Assembly (NCBI GenBank): GCA_947063485.1
Contig: CAMSSU010000002.1
Location: 1-64,000 of the forward strand
DNA: 64,000 nucleotides
Direction: 5' to 3'
Source of the DNA: an uncultured Clostridia bacterium
Lineage (GTDB): Bacteria > Bacillota > Clostridia > Christensenellales > Christensenellaceae
Shown: piece after piece, positions 16,093 to 24,458 of the stretch
Layout: each line of letters starts with the position of its first letter
Position numbering within the stretch: the stretch's first letter is position 1
Program-made: the position numbers and the translations under genes
The notes under the pieces: model-generated
The model's input: the letters and a program-made list of their open reading frames with translations, nothing else
What the model was told of the DNA's origin: nothing
Databases searched by the model: none

Positions 16093-18405
16093 ATGAGCAA
16101 AACAAAAGAAAAAAAGAGGCCGGGAAGGGCATGGCGCATCTTTAAAATTTGCATACTCTCGCTTTTAGTATTGACAATTTCTGCCATAATATTCATGGCT
16201 TCGTATTTAATGGGCATTGAGGAGTGGCAGCAGTTTGAGCCGAGCCAGATTAAGGACAGCATGCAGATCTCTCTGCGCATCTATGATAAAAACGGCGAGG
16301 AATATCTGACGCTGGCCGGAGAGCAGGACAGGCGGTATATTGGCATCGATCAGATCCCGGTCCATGTGCGCAACGCGTTTATCGCCATCGAGGATGCGCG
16401 GTTTTATGAGCATGGCGGGATCGACTTTGTGCGCATTGGCGGCGCGCTCATCGAAGATATGAAGAGCGGGAGCATCCGCCAGGGCGCCAGCACCATCTCC
16501 CAGCAGCTCATCAAGCTTTCGCAGCTGCGGCCGGATCAGACAGTGCGCCGCAAGCTGGCGGAGATCATGATGGCGTTTAAGCTGGAAAAAGAGTATTCAA
16601 AAGATGAGATTTTGGAGCTCTATCTCAACGAGGCGTATTTTGGCCGGGGCGCTTATGGAATTGAAAATGCTGCCCGTTTTTATTTCGGGAAATCCGCCAG
16701 CGAGCTGAGCATTGCGGAAGGCGCGCTATTGGCGGGTGTTCTAAAATCTCCCACCAATTATGCGCCGCATATCCACCCGGAAAAGGCGCTGGAGCGGCGC
16801 AACCTGGTGCTGACGCAGATGCTGAAAAATGAGCTTTTGACGGAGGAACAGACGGCAGAGGCCCAGGCCGAGCCGCTTGTTCTGGCGGAAAAAGAGGAGA
16901 GCGAATATCTCTATGGCTACTACACGGATATGGTTCTCGCAGACGCCTGCGAAGCTCTGGGCATCGGATATACCGAGCTGATGACAGGCGGTTATGAGAT
17001 TTACACCAATCTGGATCCCGGTTTGCAGCAATATCTGGAGCAGACGGCCAAAGACACTTCGCTTTTTCCGCAAAACGCGGCGGATGGCTCCAGCTGTGAA
17101 TGCGCGATGGTCGTGCTTTCGGCGGATTCGGGAAAAATTCTGGCACTGCTGGGCGGCAGGGAGCATACCACGCGCCTGGCGTTTAACCGCGCTACCAGTA
17201 TGCGCCGCCAGCCGGGCTCGGCCATCAAGCCGGTTCTGGTCTATGCGCCGGCGCTGGAATACCTGGGCTATGATACGACGAGCACGCTCATGGATGAACC
17301 CACGGATTTCTCCGGCTATACGCCCAGAAACTCCGGGGACAACTACCGGGGATGGGTAAGCCTGCGGGACTGCGTCGCACACTCGATCAATATCCCGGCG
17401 GTCAAGCTCTTGCAGGAGGTGGGCGTCGGCCGGGCAAAGAGCTATGCCAGCGCCGTGGGCATTCCATTCGACGAGAGGGACGACAGCCTTTCTTTGGCGC
17501 TGGGCGGGTTTACCACTGGCGTCAGCCCGCTGGAGCTTGCGGCGGCATACCAGCCCTTTGCTTCAGGGGGCTATTATGCCGCGCCGGCCTCGATCAGCAA
17601 AATTCTGGACCGCGATCAGAATGTAGTATACCAGGCAAGGGAGGAGAAAAACGCCGTGCTCTCTTCCCAGAGCGCATATCTGATGAGCTCCATGCTGGAA
17701 TCAACTGTGCAGTACGGGACGGCGCACAGCGCGCTTTCCGAGCTGGAGATGGAGCTTTCGGCCAAGACGGGCACCAGCACCTACGACGATGCCAGCAACA
17801 ATAAGGACGCCTGGGTTGTGGCGTATAACAGCGAATACATCGTCTGCTGCTGGATGGGCTTTGACAAGACGGATTCCGCGCACTCGCTGCCCAAAGGAGT
17901 AACGGGCGGAACATATCCGGCGCGCTTTGCCGCAAAAATTTTCTCTCACCTCTATGAGGAGGCGGAGGCGCCCGCGATGCAAAAGCCATCGGGCATAGAG
18001 CGAGTGCTGCTAAATAAGCGGCAGCTGGAGAAGAACAACGTCATGCTGGCCAGCAAGAGCGAGAAGGCGGATAATATCGCTGTGGAATACTTCAGAAAGG
18101 GGAGAATCCCGGCCAAGGCGGCGGTCATGCCCGAGGATTTCCGGGTTGCGCAGGGGGAAAAGGGGTACCCCGTCATCACGTTTACGGCGGATCGGAGCTA
18201 CCGATATGTTTTGGAGCGCAAAGCGCCTGGGCCGGGAGAGTTCGAGAAGGTTGCCGTGCTTCGGGGCGGGAGCACGAAAACCGACCGGACGGCGCAGAAG
18301 GGCCAGGCCTATATTTACCGGCTGACTCCGGCAAACTATTACGCCGAGGAGGATTATTCCAGTATCTATGCCTATTCGCCGGACAGCGGAGCGGGGCAGG
18401 GATAG
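16093..18405 (+). CDS. Class A penicillin-binding protein (PBP1a-like)
   Basis: A 770-residue bifunctional peptidoglycan synthase. A basic cytoplasmic tail and one transmembrane helix (about 15-43) lead into the GT51 glycosyltransferase domain, with EDARFYEHGGIDF carrying the catalytic glutamate and GASTISQQL. The transpeptidase domain follows, with Ser/Lys in PGSAIKP, the SIN motif in HSINIP and KTG in SAKTGTS. About 110 C-terminal residues form a fibronectin type III-like tail. ATG 16093 has GGGAGGTG at 16082-16089, so the upstream ATG at 16066 is rejected. It is divergent from spoIIA, and a sporulation link is possible but not shown. Confidence 0.93.
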   Translation: MSKTKEKKRPGRAWRIFKICILSLLVLTISAIIFMASYLMGIEEWQQFEPSQIKDSMQISLRIYDKNGEEYLTLAGEQDRRYIGIDQIPVHVRNAFIAIEDARFYEHGGIDFVRIGGALIEDMKSGSIRQGASTISQQLIKLSQLRPDQTVRRKLAEIMMAFKLEKEYSKDEILELYLNEAYFGRGAYGIENAARFYFGKSASELSIAEGALLAGVLKSPTNYAPHIHPEKALERRNLVLTQMLKNELLTEEQTAEAQAEPLVLAEKEESEYLYGYYTDMVLADACEALGIGYTELMTGGYEIYTNLDPGLQQYLEQTAKDTSLFPQNAADGSSCECAMVVLSADSGKILALLGGREHTTRLAFNRATSMRRQPGSAIKPVLVYAPALEYLGYDTTSTLMDEPTDFSGYTPRNSGDNYRGWVSLRDCVAHSINIPAVKLLQEVGVGRAKSYASAVGIPFDERDDSLSLALGGFTTGVSPLELAAAYQPFASGGYYAAPASISKILDRDQNVVYQAREEKNAVLSSQSAYLMSSMLESTVQYGTAHSALSELEMELSAKTGTSTYDDASNNKDAWVVAYNSEYIVCCWMGFDKTDSAHSLPKGVTGGTYPARFAAKIFSHLYEEAEAPAMQKPSGIERVLLNKRQLEKNNVMLASKSEKADNIAVEYFRKGRIPAKAAVMPEDFRVAQGEKGYPVITFTADRSYRYVLERKAPGPGEFEKVAVLRGGSTKTDRTAQKGQAYIYRLTPANYYAEEDYSSIYAYSPDSGAGQG

Positions 18406-18420
18406 CTGGCCCAAAGCAAT

Positions 18421-18456
18421 CAAAAAGCCTTGCACCATTTTGATGCAAGGCTTCTT
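18421..18456. terminator. Bidirectional terminator between the PBP gene and thiI
   Basis: AAGCCTTGCA (18425-18434) pairs with TGCAAGGCTT (18444-18453), with A/T-rich flanks on both sides. It sits between convergent genes. Confidence 0.85.
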
Positions 18457-18471
18457 GGCAGAGGGGCGGCT

Positions 18472-19647
18472 TTACGGCTCCACCAGAATGGTCTCGGTTT
18501 TGGAAAGGGCATCTGCGATGAGCGCCTCTTCCTCCAGAAGCTTTTCCGAAAGCTCGATTTTGCGCAGGTTCGGCCGGGTAACCGGGTGCTTGGGCACGAA
18601 CACCGTGCAGCAATCCTCATAGGGGAGGATGGAGGTTTCGAATGTCCCGATGGTGCGGGCGCGCTCGATGATCTCATCCTTATCCATGCCGATGAGCGGC
18701 CGGAAGACCGGAAGCTCGACAGCGCTGTTGGTTACATGCAGGCTGGCGATGGTCTGGCTGGCAACCTGCCCGATACTCTCGCCCGTGACGATGGCCTGGC
18801 ACTGGTTTTCCAGGGCGACGCGCTCGGCGATTTTCATCATATAGCGGCGCATGAGGATGGTCAGCTGTTCTTCCGGGCATTTTTCATAGATCGCCATCTG
18901 GATTTCCGTGAAATGCACGATATGCAGCCGGATAGGGCCGGTATACTGCGCCAAAAGCCTGGCCAATGCCAGAACCTTTTCTTTGGCGCGCTCGCTGGTA
19001 TAAGGGAAGCTGTGGTAGTGCACGGCTTCCAGATAGACGCCGCGGCTGGCCACCATATATCCGGCCACGGGGCTATCAATGCCGCCCGAGAGCAGCAGCA
19101 TCGCCTTGCCGCTGGAGCCCAGCGGCATGCCGCCTTTGCCGGGCAGGATGCTGGTATAGACATAGGCCTGCTCGCGCATCTCGACGTAGACCGTCAGCTG
19201 TGGGTTTTTCACATCTACACTAAGGCCCGGGACATGCTCCAAAATATAGCCGCCGACTTCCGCCGCAACTTCCATAGAGCTTAAGGGATAGCGCTTATCC
19301 GAGCGCTTGCCCTTCACCTTAAAGCTGGCGGAGGAAAGGCCCAGCCGCGCCATCTCGGCCTGGGCAAGCTCTGCCGCCTTTTGGCAGACGGCGCTCAGAT
19401 CTTTCTCCATCTCGTAGGCCGGGCTGACGGAGTGCACGCCAAACACCTTGCACAGCGCATCCATCGCCGCAGGAATCTGGCTTTGCTCGATATGGCGCAC
19501 ATAAAACCGGCCGTCGCCTTTTTTGACGCTGCCGCCAAAACGGCGCACCGCCGCACTCATGCTATCCTTGAGCATCTTTTCAAAACGGGGGCGGTTCTGG
19601 CCCTTGAGGTGGATCTCTCCATAACGCACTAAAATAATTGGTATCAT
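18472..19647 (-). CDS. thiI: tRNA 4-thiouridine synthase ThiI
   Basis: A 391-residue ThiI with an N-terminal ferredoxin-like domain, a THUMP domain (about 60-165) and a PP-loop ATPase. The PP-loop motif LLLSGGIDSPVAGY is near residues 184-197. It adenylates U8 of tRNA for sulfur insertion. The C-terminal rhodanese domain of the Escherichia coli enzyme is absent. That matches the Bacillus type, in which a dedicated cysteine desulfurase transfers sulfur directly. The desulfurase gene lies just upstream with 3 bases between them, which supports this reading. The start is ATG with GGAG inside the end of the upstream gene. Confidence 0.95.
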   Translation of the reverse strand: MIPIILVRYGEIHLKGQNRPRFEKMLKDSMSAAVRRFGGSVKKGDGRFYVRHIEQSQIPAAMDALCKVFGVHSVSPAYEMEKDLSAVCQKAAELAQAEMARLGLSSASFKVKGKRSDKRYPLSSMEVAAEVGGYILEHVPGLSVDVKNPQLTVYVEMREQAYVYTSILPGKGGMPLGSSGKAMLLLSGGIDSPVAGYMVASRGVYLEAVHYHSFPYTSERAKEKVLALARLLAQYTGPIRLHIVHFTEIQMAIYEKCPEEQLTILMRRYMMKIAERVALENQCQAIVTGESIGQVASQTIASLHVTNSAVELPVFRPLIGMDKDEIIERARTIGTFETSILPYEDCCTVFVPKHPVTRPNLRKIELSEKLLEEEALIADALSKTETILVEP

Positions 19648-19650
19648 CGC

Positions 19651-20790
19651 TTATCTCCTGACAAAGCCTTGGTATTTTGCTAAAATTTCGCGGATGGCTG
19701 CGGCAGTCTGCTCCATCTGCTGGGCGGTATTTTCCGGGCAGAGGCTCAGGCGCAGGGCGCACTGGGAGACGTCTTTTGGGATGCCCAGCGCTTTATGAAT
19801 GCGCGAATAGCCGATTTTTTTGGAGGAGCAGGCCGAGCCCGTGGCGACATAGATCTCCTTTTGCTCCAGCAGGTGCAGCAGCACTTCGCCGCGCATGCCG
19901 GGGAACGAGAGATTGAGAATATGCGGCGCGCAGTGCTCAGGCGTGATGCAGACAGTGCCTGGAATTTGCATCAGGCTCTGGCGCAGCTGCGCCTGCAAAG
20001 CGCGCATATGGGCGATTTTTTCCGCGTGCCCGTCCAGATATTCCCGGGCGGCCTGGGCAAAAGCCAGGATGCCGAAGGTATTTTCCGTGCCGCTTCTCAG
20101 CGCGCCCTCCTGCCCGCCGCCCAGAAGATAGGCCTTGAGCGGGGCGCCCTTTCGGTAGAACAGCGCGCCCGTCCCCTTGAGGCCATGGATCTTATGGGCG
20201 CTGGCGGTGTAGTAGTCCACCTGGCTGGCGGCCATATCGAAGGGAACTTTCAAAAAGCCCTGAACGCCGTCTGAATGGAACACTGCCTCGGGGTTTTTCT
20301 GCTTGACTGCCGCAGAAAGCGCCGCAATATCGTTGATGGAGCCGGTTTCGTTGTTGACGTGCATGATGCTCACCAGCGCCGTCTCCGGGCAGACCAGCGC
20401 CGCGAGCTGCTCCGGGTGAACCGAGCCGTCTGGGCCGGGGGTTAGAAAATCCACACGGTGCCCCTCTTTTTTGAGCTCGGCAAACGCCTCGTAGACGCAG
20501 GGGTGCTCATAGGCGGTGGTGATGAAATGCAGTTTTTTGCCGCCCTGCCTGCGCCATCCCTTGAAAATGACGGTGTTGGCGCCCTCCGTGCCGCAGGAGT
20601 TGAAGAGCGCGCCGTCTGCGCGCAAAATGCCGCAGAGGAAATCCCGGGCCTGGCGCAGATCCCGCTCGGCGCTGACCGCCGGGGGATACATGGCCGAAGG
20701 GTTAAACCACTCAGTTTCGATATGCCGCTCAAAAAGAGCCGCAAGGCTGGGCGAGGGCTTGGTCGTCGCCGCGTTATCCAGATAGATCAT
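19651..20790 (-). CDS. Cysteine desulfurase (NifS/NifZ type), partner of ThiI
   Basis: A 379-residue fold-type I PLP enzyme that removes sulfur from cysteine as a persulfide. It shows the N-terminal YLDNAATTKPS, the PLP lysine in SAHKIHGLKG (about residues 200-209) and the catalytic cysteine loop GSACSS near 320. The frame extends to a start at 20808, but ATG 20790 gives the family-standard MIYLDNAATT and has GGAAAGG 7 bases ahead. Directly followed by thiI, it probably supplies tRNA thiolation rather than general iron-sulfur assembly. No iscU or sufU is adjacent. Confidence 0.93.
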   Translation of the reverse strand: MIYLDNAATTKPSPSLAALFERHIETEWFNPSAMYPPAVSAERDLRQARDFLCGILRADGALFNSCGTEGANTVIFKGWRRQGGKKLHFITTAYEHPCVYEAFAELKKEGHRVDFLTPGPDGSVHPEQLAALVCPETALVSIMHVNNETGSINDIAALSAAVKQKNPEAVFHSDGVQGFLKVPFDMAASQVDYYTASAHKIHGLKGTGALFYRKGAPLKAYLLGGGQEGALRSGTENTFGILAFAQAAREYLDGHAEKIAHMRALQAQLRQSLMQIPGTVCITPEHCAPHILNLSFPGMRGEVLLHLLEQKEIYVATGSACSSKKIGYSRIHKALGIPKDVSQCALRLSLCPENTAQQMEQTAAAIREILAKYQGFVRR

Positions 20791-20883
20791 GCTATGCCTT
20801 TCCAACAAAGATCCGATTGCCGGTAAAAAATTGTTTTCTCTATATAAACTGCACTTATTTTACCACGCGGCGCCGGGATTGTC

Positions 20884-20913
20884 GAATAATACCTGATAAA
20901 AAAACAGATACTA
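20884..20913 (+). promoter_or_regulatory. Sigma-G-like promoter of the spoVA operon
   Basis: GAATA (20884-20888), an 18-base spacer and GATACTA (20907-20913). This is one base off the sigma-G -10 CATnnTA with the correct -35 GaATR and spacing. spoVA is a sigma-G operon in Bacillus. Confidence 0.55.
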
Positions 20914-20937
20914 TCAGAAAAACAGGAGGGTTTTGCG

Positions 20938-21051
20938 ATGAAAGAGTATCAAAACATCCCCGCAGATGACTTGGGCGCGAAAAACAGCCCACAGGAGCGG
21001 GAGATGCGCAATCAAATTTTAACGGAAAAGGACGTGCGTCATGAACATTAA
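20938..21051 (+). CDS. 37-residue protein of unknown function preceding spoVAC
   Basis: A short gene with a very strong ribosome site (AGGAGGG at 20924-20930, 7 bases before ATG). It encodes 37 residues that are polar and highly charged, with no membrane segment or cysteine (begins MKEYQNIPADDLGAKN, ends LTEKDVRHEH). Its last 11 bases overlap the start of spoVAC in another frame, a typical translational-coupling arrangement, and it lies just downstream of the sigma-G-like promoter. I do not recognise a family. It may be a leader cistron that sets SpoVAC translation or a small forespore protein. A non-functional leader ORF is the alternative. Confidence 0.6.
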   Translation: MKEYQNIPADDLGAKNSPQEREMRNQILTEKDVRHEH

Positions 21052-21514
21052 GAAAAAACAGGAAATAGGCAACTACAACGAGTACGTCAAAGAGACCATG
21101 CCAAAATCCCATACGTTTTCCAGCTGTATCAAGGCGTTTTTGGTGGGCGGGCTGATCTGCGTCATCGGCCAGGGCGTTTCGGATATCGGAAAGAATCTGC
21201 TGAAACTGGATGAGAAGGGGACGGCAGCGTTTACCTGCATCGTGCTCATCTTTTTTGGAGCGCTTCTAACCGGCCTTGGCATTTACGATGTCATCGGGAA
21301 ATTTGCCGGAGCGGGCAGCATCGTCCCGATCACGGGCTTTGCAAACTCCATGGTATCCCCGGCGCTGGAGTATAAGCGGGAAGGATATGTCCTGGGCGTT
21401 GGGGCAAAGCTGTTTACCATCGCCGGGCCTGTGCTGGTTTACGGCATCTCGACTTCTGTGCTTGTCGGGCTGATCTACTTTATTTTGAACGCGCTGGGCG
21501 TCATTCAGTTATAG
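21041..21514 (+). CDS. spoVAC: Stage V sporulation protein AC
   Basis: A 157-residue membrane protein of the SpoVAC family, with four hydrophobic segments from about residue 27 and the motifs FLVGGLICVIGQ and GAGSIVPITGFANSM. SpoVAC is part of the inner-spore-membrane channel that takes up dipicolinic acid and releases it at germination, and the Bacillus protein behaves as a mechanosensitive channel. The start overlaps the small upstream gene. The SpoVAE product encoded downstream has the same VGGLICVIGQ motif, so these two are paralogous. Confidence 0.95.
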   Translation: MNIKKKQEIGNYNEYVKETMPKSHTFSSCIKAFLVGGLICVIGQGVSDIGKNLLKLDEKGTAAFTCIVLIFFGALLTGLGIYDVIGKFAGAGSIVPITGFANSMVSPALEYKREGYVLGVGAKLFTIAGPVLVYGISTSVLVGLIYFILNALGVIQL

Positions 21515-21523
21515 GAGGCAACG

Positions 21524-22537
21524 ATGGGCAAAAGAGTTGGAACATATACCGTGCAGTTTGACCGCCCCGTGCTCATTCGGGGCAGAGGCAGCGCAGTGGG
21601 CCAGGAAGAGGGAAAAGGGCCGCTGGGCGGCTATTTCGACCAAATCGCGCAGGATGCGATGTGGGGCCAGGATTCCTTTGAAAAGGCGGAGAAGAGATTT
21701 TTCATGGAGGCGGCCAAGAAGGCTGTGGAATCTGCGGGGCTGGGCCTGAAAGATATTCACTATATGCTGGGCGGAGACTTGCTCAACCAGATCATCTCTG
21801 CCGGCTATTCGGCCAGAGATCTGGATATCCCGTTTTTGGGGCTTTACGGCGCATGCTCTTCCATGGCGGAATCGCTTTGCATTGGCAGTATGCTCATTGA
21901 CGGCGGCTTTGCGCAAAATATTCTCTGTGCGACCAGCAGCCATTTCGCCACGGCAGAGCGGCAGTTCCGCTATCCGCTGGAGCTGGGCACGCCCAAGCCG
22001 CCCACCGGCCAGGATACGGTTACGGGAGCGGGCGCGACGGTGATCTCGGCAGAGCAGGGCGATCTGGAGGTTAAATCTGTAACCGTGGGCCGAGTGGTGG
22101 ATTTTGGCATCAAGGACGCCAACAACATGGGGGCGGCCATGGCGCCTGCCGCTGTGCAGACGATTCTCTCCAATCTGGAGGATCTCAAAGTCGATCCCGG
22201 CTACTACGACGCCATTATCACGGGGGATCTCGGCATTTTTGGCTCGGATATCCTGCTGGATCTGGCGGGCAGAAACAACGTGGATCTCTCGGGCGTGCAC
22301 AAAGACTGCGGCAAGATGATCTTCGAGGGTATGGATAAAAACTGCGGCGCCAGCGGATGCGGATGCGGCGCCAGCGTGCTCAACGCATATTTCTTCAAAA
22401 AGATGCTGGACGGAGATTTGCAGAGGATTCTGTTCGTCGCCACGGGCGCGCTGCTTTCTCCCACCAGCGTACAGCAGGGGGAGAGTATCCCCAGCATCGC
22501 GCATGCAGTGCATATCGAAAGGAGAGCAGGCAAATGA
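21524..22537 (+). CDS. spoVAD: Stage V sporulation protein AD
   Basis: A 337-residue protein with a thiolase/ketoacyl-synthase-like fold. SpoVAD binds dipicolinic acid at the inner spore membrane. Visible landmarks are LYGACSSMAESL with the family's conserved cysteine near residue 110, ATSSHFATAERQFRYPLELG, GDLGIFGSDIL, and the cysteine-rich GASGCGCGASVLNAYF near 276-291. It has a GGAGG ribosome site and lies 9 bases after spoVAC. Its stop codon overlaps the spoVAE start. Confidence 0.95.
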   Translation: MGKRVGTYTVQFDRPVLIRGRGSAVGQEEGKGPLGGYFDQIAQDAMWGQDSFEKAEKRFFMEAAKKAVESAGLGLKDIHYMLGGDLLNQIISAGYSARDLDIPFLGLYGACSSMAESLCIGSMLIDGGFAQNILCATSSHFATAERQFRYPLELGTPKPPTGQDTVTGAGATVISAEQGDLEVKSVTVGRVVDFGIKDANNMGAAMAPAAVQTILSNLEDLKVDPGYYDAIITGDLGIFGSDILLDLAGRNNVDLSGVHKDCGKMIFEGMDKNCGASGCGCGASVLNAYFFKKMLDGDLQRILFVATGALLSPTSVQQGESIPSIAHAVHIERRAGK

Positions 22538-22893
22538 TGGATTATATTAATGCGTTCTGGGTTGGCGGGCTGATTTGCGTCATCGGGCAGCTTCTGATGT
22601 CTCTGACCAACATGACGCCGGCGCGGATTTTGGTAACCTTCGTTACGGCAGGGTGCATTTTGACGGCGCTCGGGGTGTATAAGCCCATTGTGGAATACGC
22701 TGGGGCCGGGGCGACTGTGCCGCTGACGGGCTTTGGCTATTCGCTGGCCAACGGCGTCATCGAGCAGGTGGCGGAAAAGGGCGCCATCGGCATCTTCACG
22801 GGCGGCGTCATGGCTACGGCAGGCGGCATTGCGGCGGCAGTCGTCTTTGGCTTCCTGGTTTCGGTCATCTTCAACCCGAAGGTCAAAAAATAG
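22534..22893 (+). CDS. spoVAE: Stage V sporulation protein AE
   Basis: A 119-residue membrane protein of the SpoVAE family, with four hydrophobic segments (FWVGGLICVIGQLLMSL, PARILVTFVTAGCILTALGVY, GAGATVPLTGFGYSLANG and a C-terminal segment). It completes the clostridial-type spoVACDE set. I place the start at ATG 22534, which overlaps the spoVAD stop (ATGA) and has AAAGGAGAG upstream. The longer frame upstream runs inside spoVAD and is rejected. A terminator follows, so no further spoVA genes belong to this operon. Confidence 0.95.
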   Translation: MMDYINAFWVGGLICVIGQLLMSLTNMTPARILVTFVTAGCILTALGVYKPIVEYAGAGATVPLTGFGYSLANGVIEQVAEKGAIGIFTGGVMATAGGIAAAVVFGFLVSVIFNPKVKK

Positions 22894-22908
22894 GCGCAGG
22901 ATCAAAGA

Positions 22909-22938
22909 AAAACAGCATCTGCAAAAAGATGCTGTTTT
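22909..22938 (+). terminator. Terminator of the spoVA operon
   Basis: AAAACAGCATCT pairs with AGATGCTGTTTT around GCAAAA and is followed by a T run. Confidence 0.9.
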
Positions 22939-23043
22939 TTGATGGGGTGTTTGGCAGTTTCAAAGGTGAAAAAGATTTTCCAGAATAGCATATGCCGGCC
23001 GCGCGAATTTGTGATACACTAGTTCATGCAGGAGGAAGAAAAC

Positions 23044-24300
23044 ATGGTAGCGGAAATATTATGCGTTGGAACCGAGCTGCTGCTCGGGGATATTGTGAAT
23101 ACAAATGCGGCATATCTGGCCAGGCAGCTGGCCGGCCTTGGCATCGATCTCTATACACAGTCTGTGGTGGGCGACAACCCGGAGCGGCTGAAGGAGAGCC
23201 TGGCCATCGCGTTTTCCCGGGCAGATCTGGTGCTCATGACGGGCGGCCTTGGGCCGACCTACGACGATCTGACAAAAGAGACGGTGGCGGCATATTTCGG
23301 GCGGAACATGCGGCGGGACGAGCATTCCTATCAGCGGCTGATGGAGTATTTTGCCAAAGCGGGAAAAGAGCCCACGCCCAACAACCTCAAGCAGGCGGAT
23401 ATGCCCGAAGGCGCGATTATTTTTGATAACGACAACGGGACGGCCCCCGGCCTTGCTGTGGAGGGGAATGGCAAAATAGCCGTGCTCATGCCCGGGCCGC
23501 CCTATGAGATGACGGCCATGTTTGAGGCGCGCATCCGGCCCTATCTGCAAAAGTTTTCCGAGAAAGTGCTGGTTTCCCGGACGATCCGCATCGTCGGCAT
23601 GGGGGAGAGCGAGGTGGAATACCGGCTGCGGGATTATATGCTCAGCCATCTGAACCCGACTGTCGCGCCCTATGCCAAGCAATCCGAAGTGCAGCTTCGG
23701 GTAACGGCTTCGGCCAAGACGCAGGAGCAGGCCTATGCGCTCATCGAGCCGGTCGTGGCGGAAATTCAGGAAATGCTGGGCGATGTGGTCTATGGTGTGG
23801 ATGTGGAAAACATGGAGCAGGCGGTGGTGCAGCAGCTGAGGCAGAAGGGGCTCAAAGTCGCCACGGCGGAGAGCTGCACAGGCGGGCTGATTTCCAAGCG
23901 GATCACAGAAATTCCCGGCGCCAGCGATGTCTTTGAATGCGGGGTCTGCTCGTATGCGAACCGCATCAAGCACGAGCTTTTGGGCGTTTCGGATCAGACG
24001 CTGGAGCAGTTCGGCGCGGTTTCCGAGCAGACGGCAAAAGAGATGGCCGAGGGCATCCGGCGGCTTTCCGGGGCGGATATCGGCGTTTCGGTTACGGGCA
24101 TTGCCGGGCCGGGCGGTGGGACGCCGGAAAAGCCGGTGGGGCTTGTCTACCTGGGTGTCAGCTCGGAGGGCTATTCCAAGGTTGTGCGGTATCTCTCGGG
24201 CTCCAGGAAGGCCGGGAGCAGGGAGCATATCCGCTATATCGCCTCTCAGCAGGCACTGAAGCTGGTGCTGGAAGCGATTCGGAAAAATCAAAAGAAATAG
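23044..24300 (+). CDS. cinA: CinA-family protein (nicotinamide nucleotide amidase)
   Basis: A 418-residue two-domain CinA. The N-terminal MoCF-like domain (VAEILCVGTELLLGDIVNTNAAYLA, MTGGLGPTYDDLTKE) is a probable ADP-ribose/NAD-derivative pyrophosphatase. The C-terminal CinA domain from about residue 258 (LKVATAESCTGGLISKRITEIPGAS, then VTGIAGPGGG) has the NMN deamidase signature used in pyridine nucleotide recycling. ATG 23044 is chosen over an in-frame ATG at 23026 because GGAGGA at 23031-23036 lies between them. No recA is adjacent, unlike the streptococcal locus. Confidence 0.93.
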   Translation: MVAEILCVGTELLLGDIVNTNAAYLARQLAGLGIDLYTQSVVGDNPERLKESLAIAFSRADLVLMTGGLGPTYDDLTKETVAAYFGRNMRRDEHSYQRLMEYFAKAGKEPTPNNLKQADMPEGAIIFDNDNGTAPGLAVEGNGKIAVLMPGPPYEMTAMFEARIRPYLQKFSEKVLVSRTIRIVGMGESEVEYRLRDYMLSHLNPTVAPYAKQSEVQLRVTASAKTQEQAYALIEPVVAEIQEMLGDVVYGVDVENMEQAVVQQLRQKGLKVATAESCTGGLISKRITEIPGASDVFECGVCSYANRIKHELLGVSDQTLEQFGAVSEQTAKEMAEGIRRLSGADIGVSVTGIAGPGGGTPEKPVGLVYLGVSSEGYSKVVRYLSGSRKAGSREHIRYIASQQALKLVLEAIRKNQKK

Positions 24301-24301
24301 C

Positions 24302-24334
24302 AAAAAAACGGGGTGAGCACTCACCCCGCTTTTT
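24302..24334 (+). terminator. Terminator after cinA
   Basis: CGGGGTGA/TCACCCCG with a GCAC loop and a CTTTTT tail, immediately after the stop codon. Confidence 0.9.
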
Positions 24335-24405
24335 ATACATGCGGCAGGGGCTTTTGCCCATCAGGAGATTGGAAAAAACTGCTTCCCTGCCAAAAGATTA
24401 GACGA

Positions 24406-24438
24406 AAGCCGCCGCCTATCCGGGCGGGGCTTCTTTTT
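24406..24438. terminator. GC-rich hairpin with T run, possible terminator
   Basis: AAGCCGCCGCC and GGGCGGGGCTT form an imperfect stem followed by TTCTTTTT. It lies between cinA and the convergent gene, as a second plus-strand terminator or a weak minus-strand one. Confidence 0.4.
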
Positions 24439-24458
24439 GTGTTGATATCCGGTGCGCA

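Noticed and set aside
15933..16280. N-terminal extension of SpoIIAA
   Set aside because: The frame stays open upstream, but AGGAGG and the family-standard length place the start at 15932. The extension also runs into the divergent gene.
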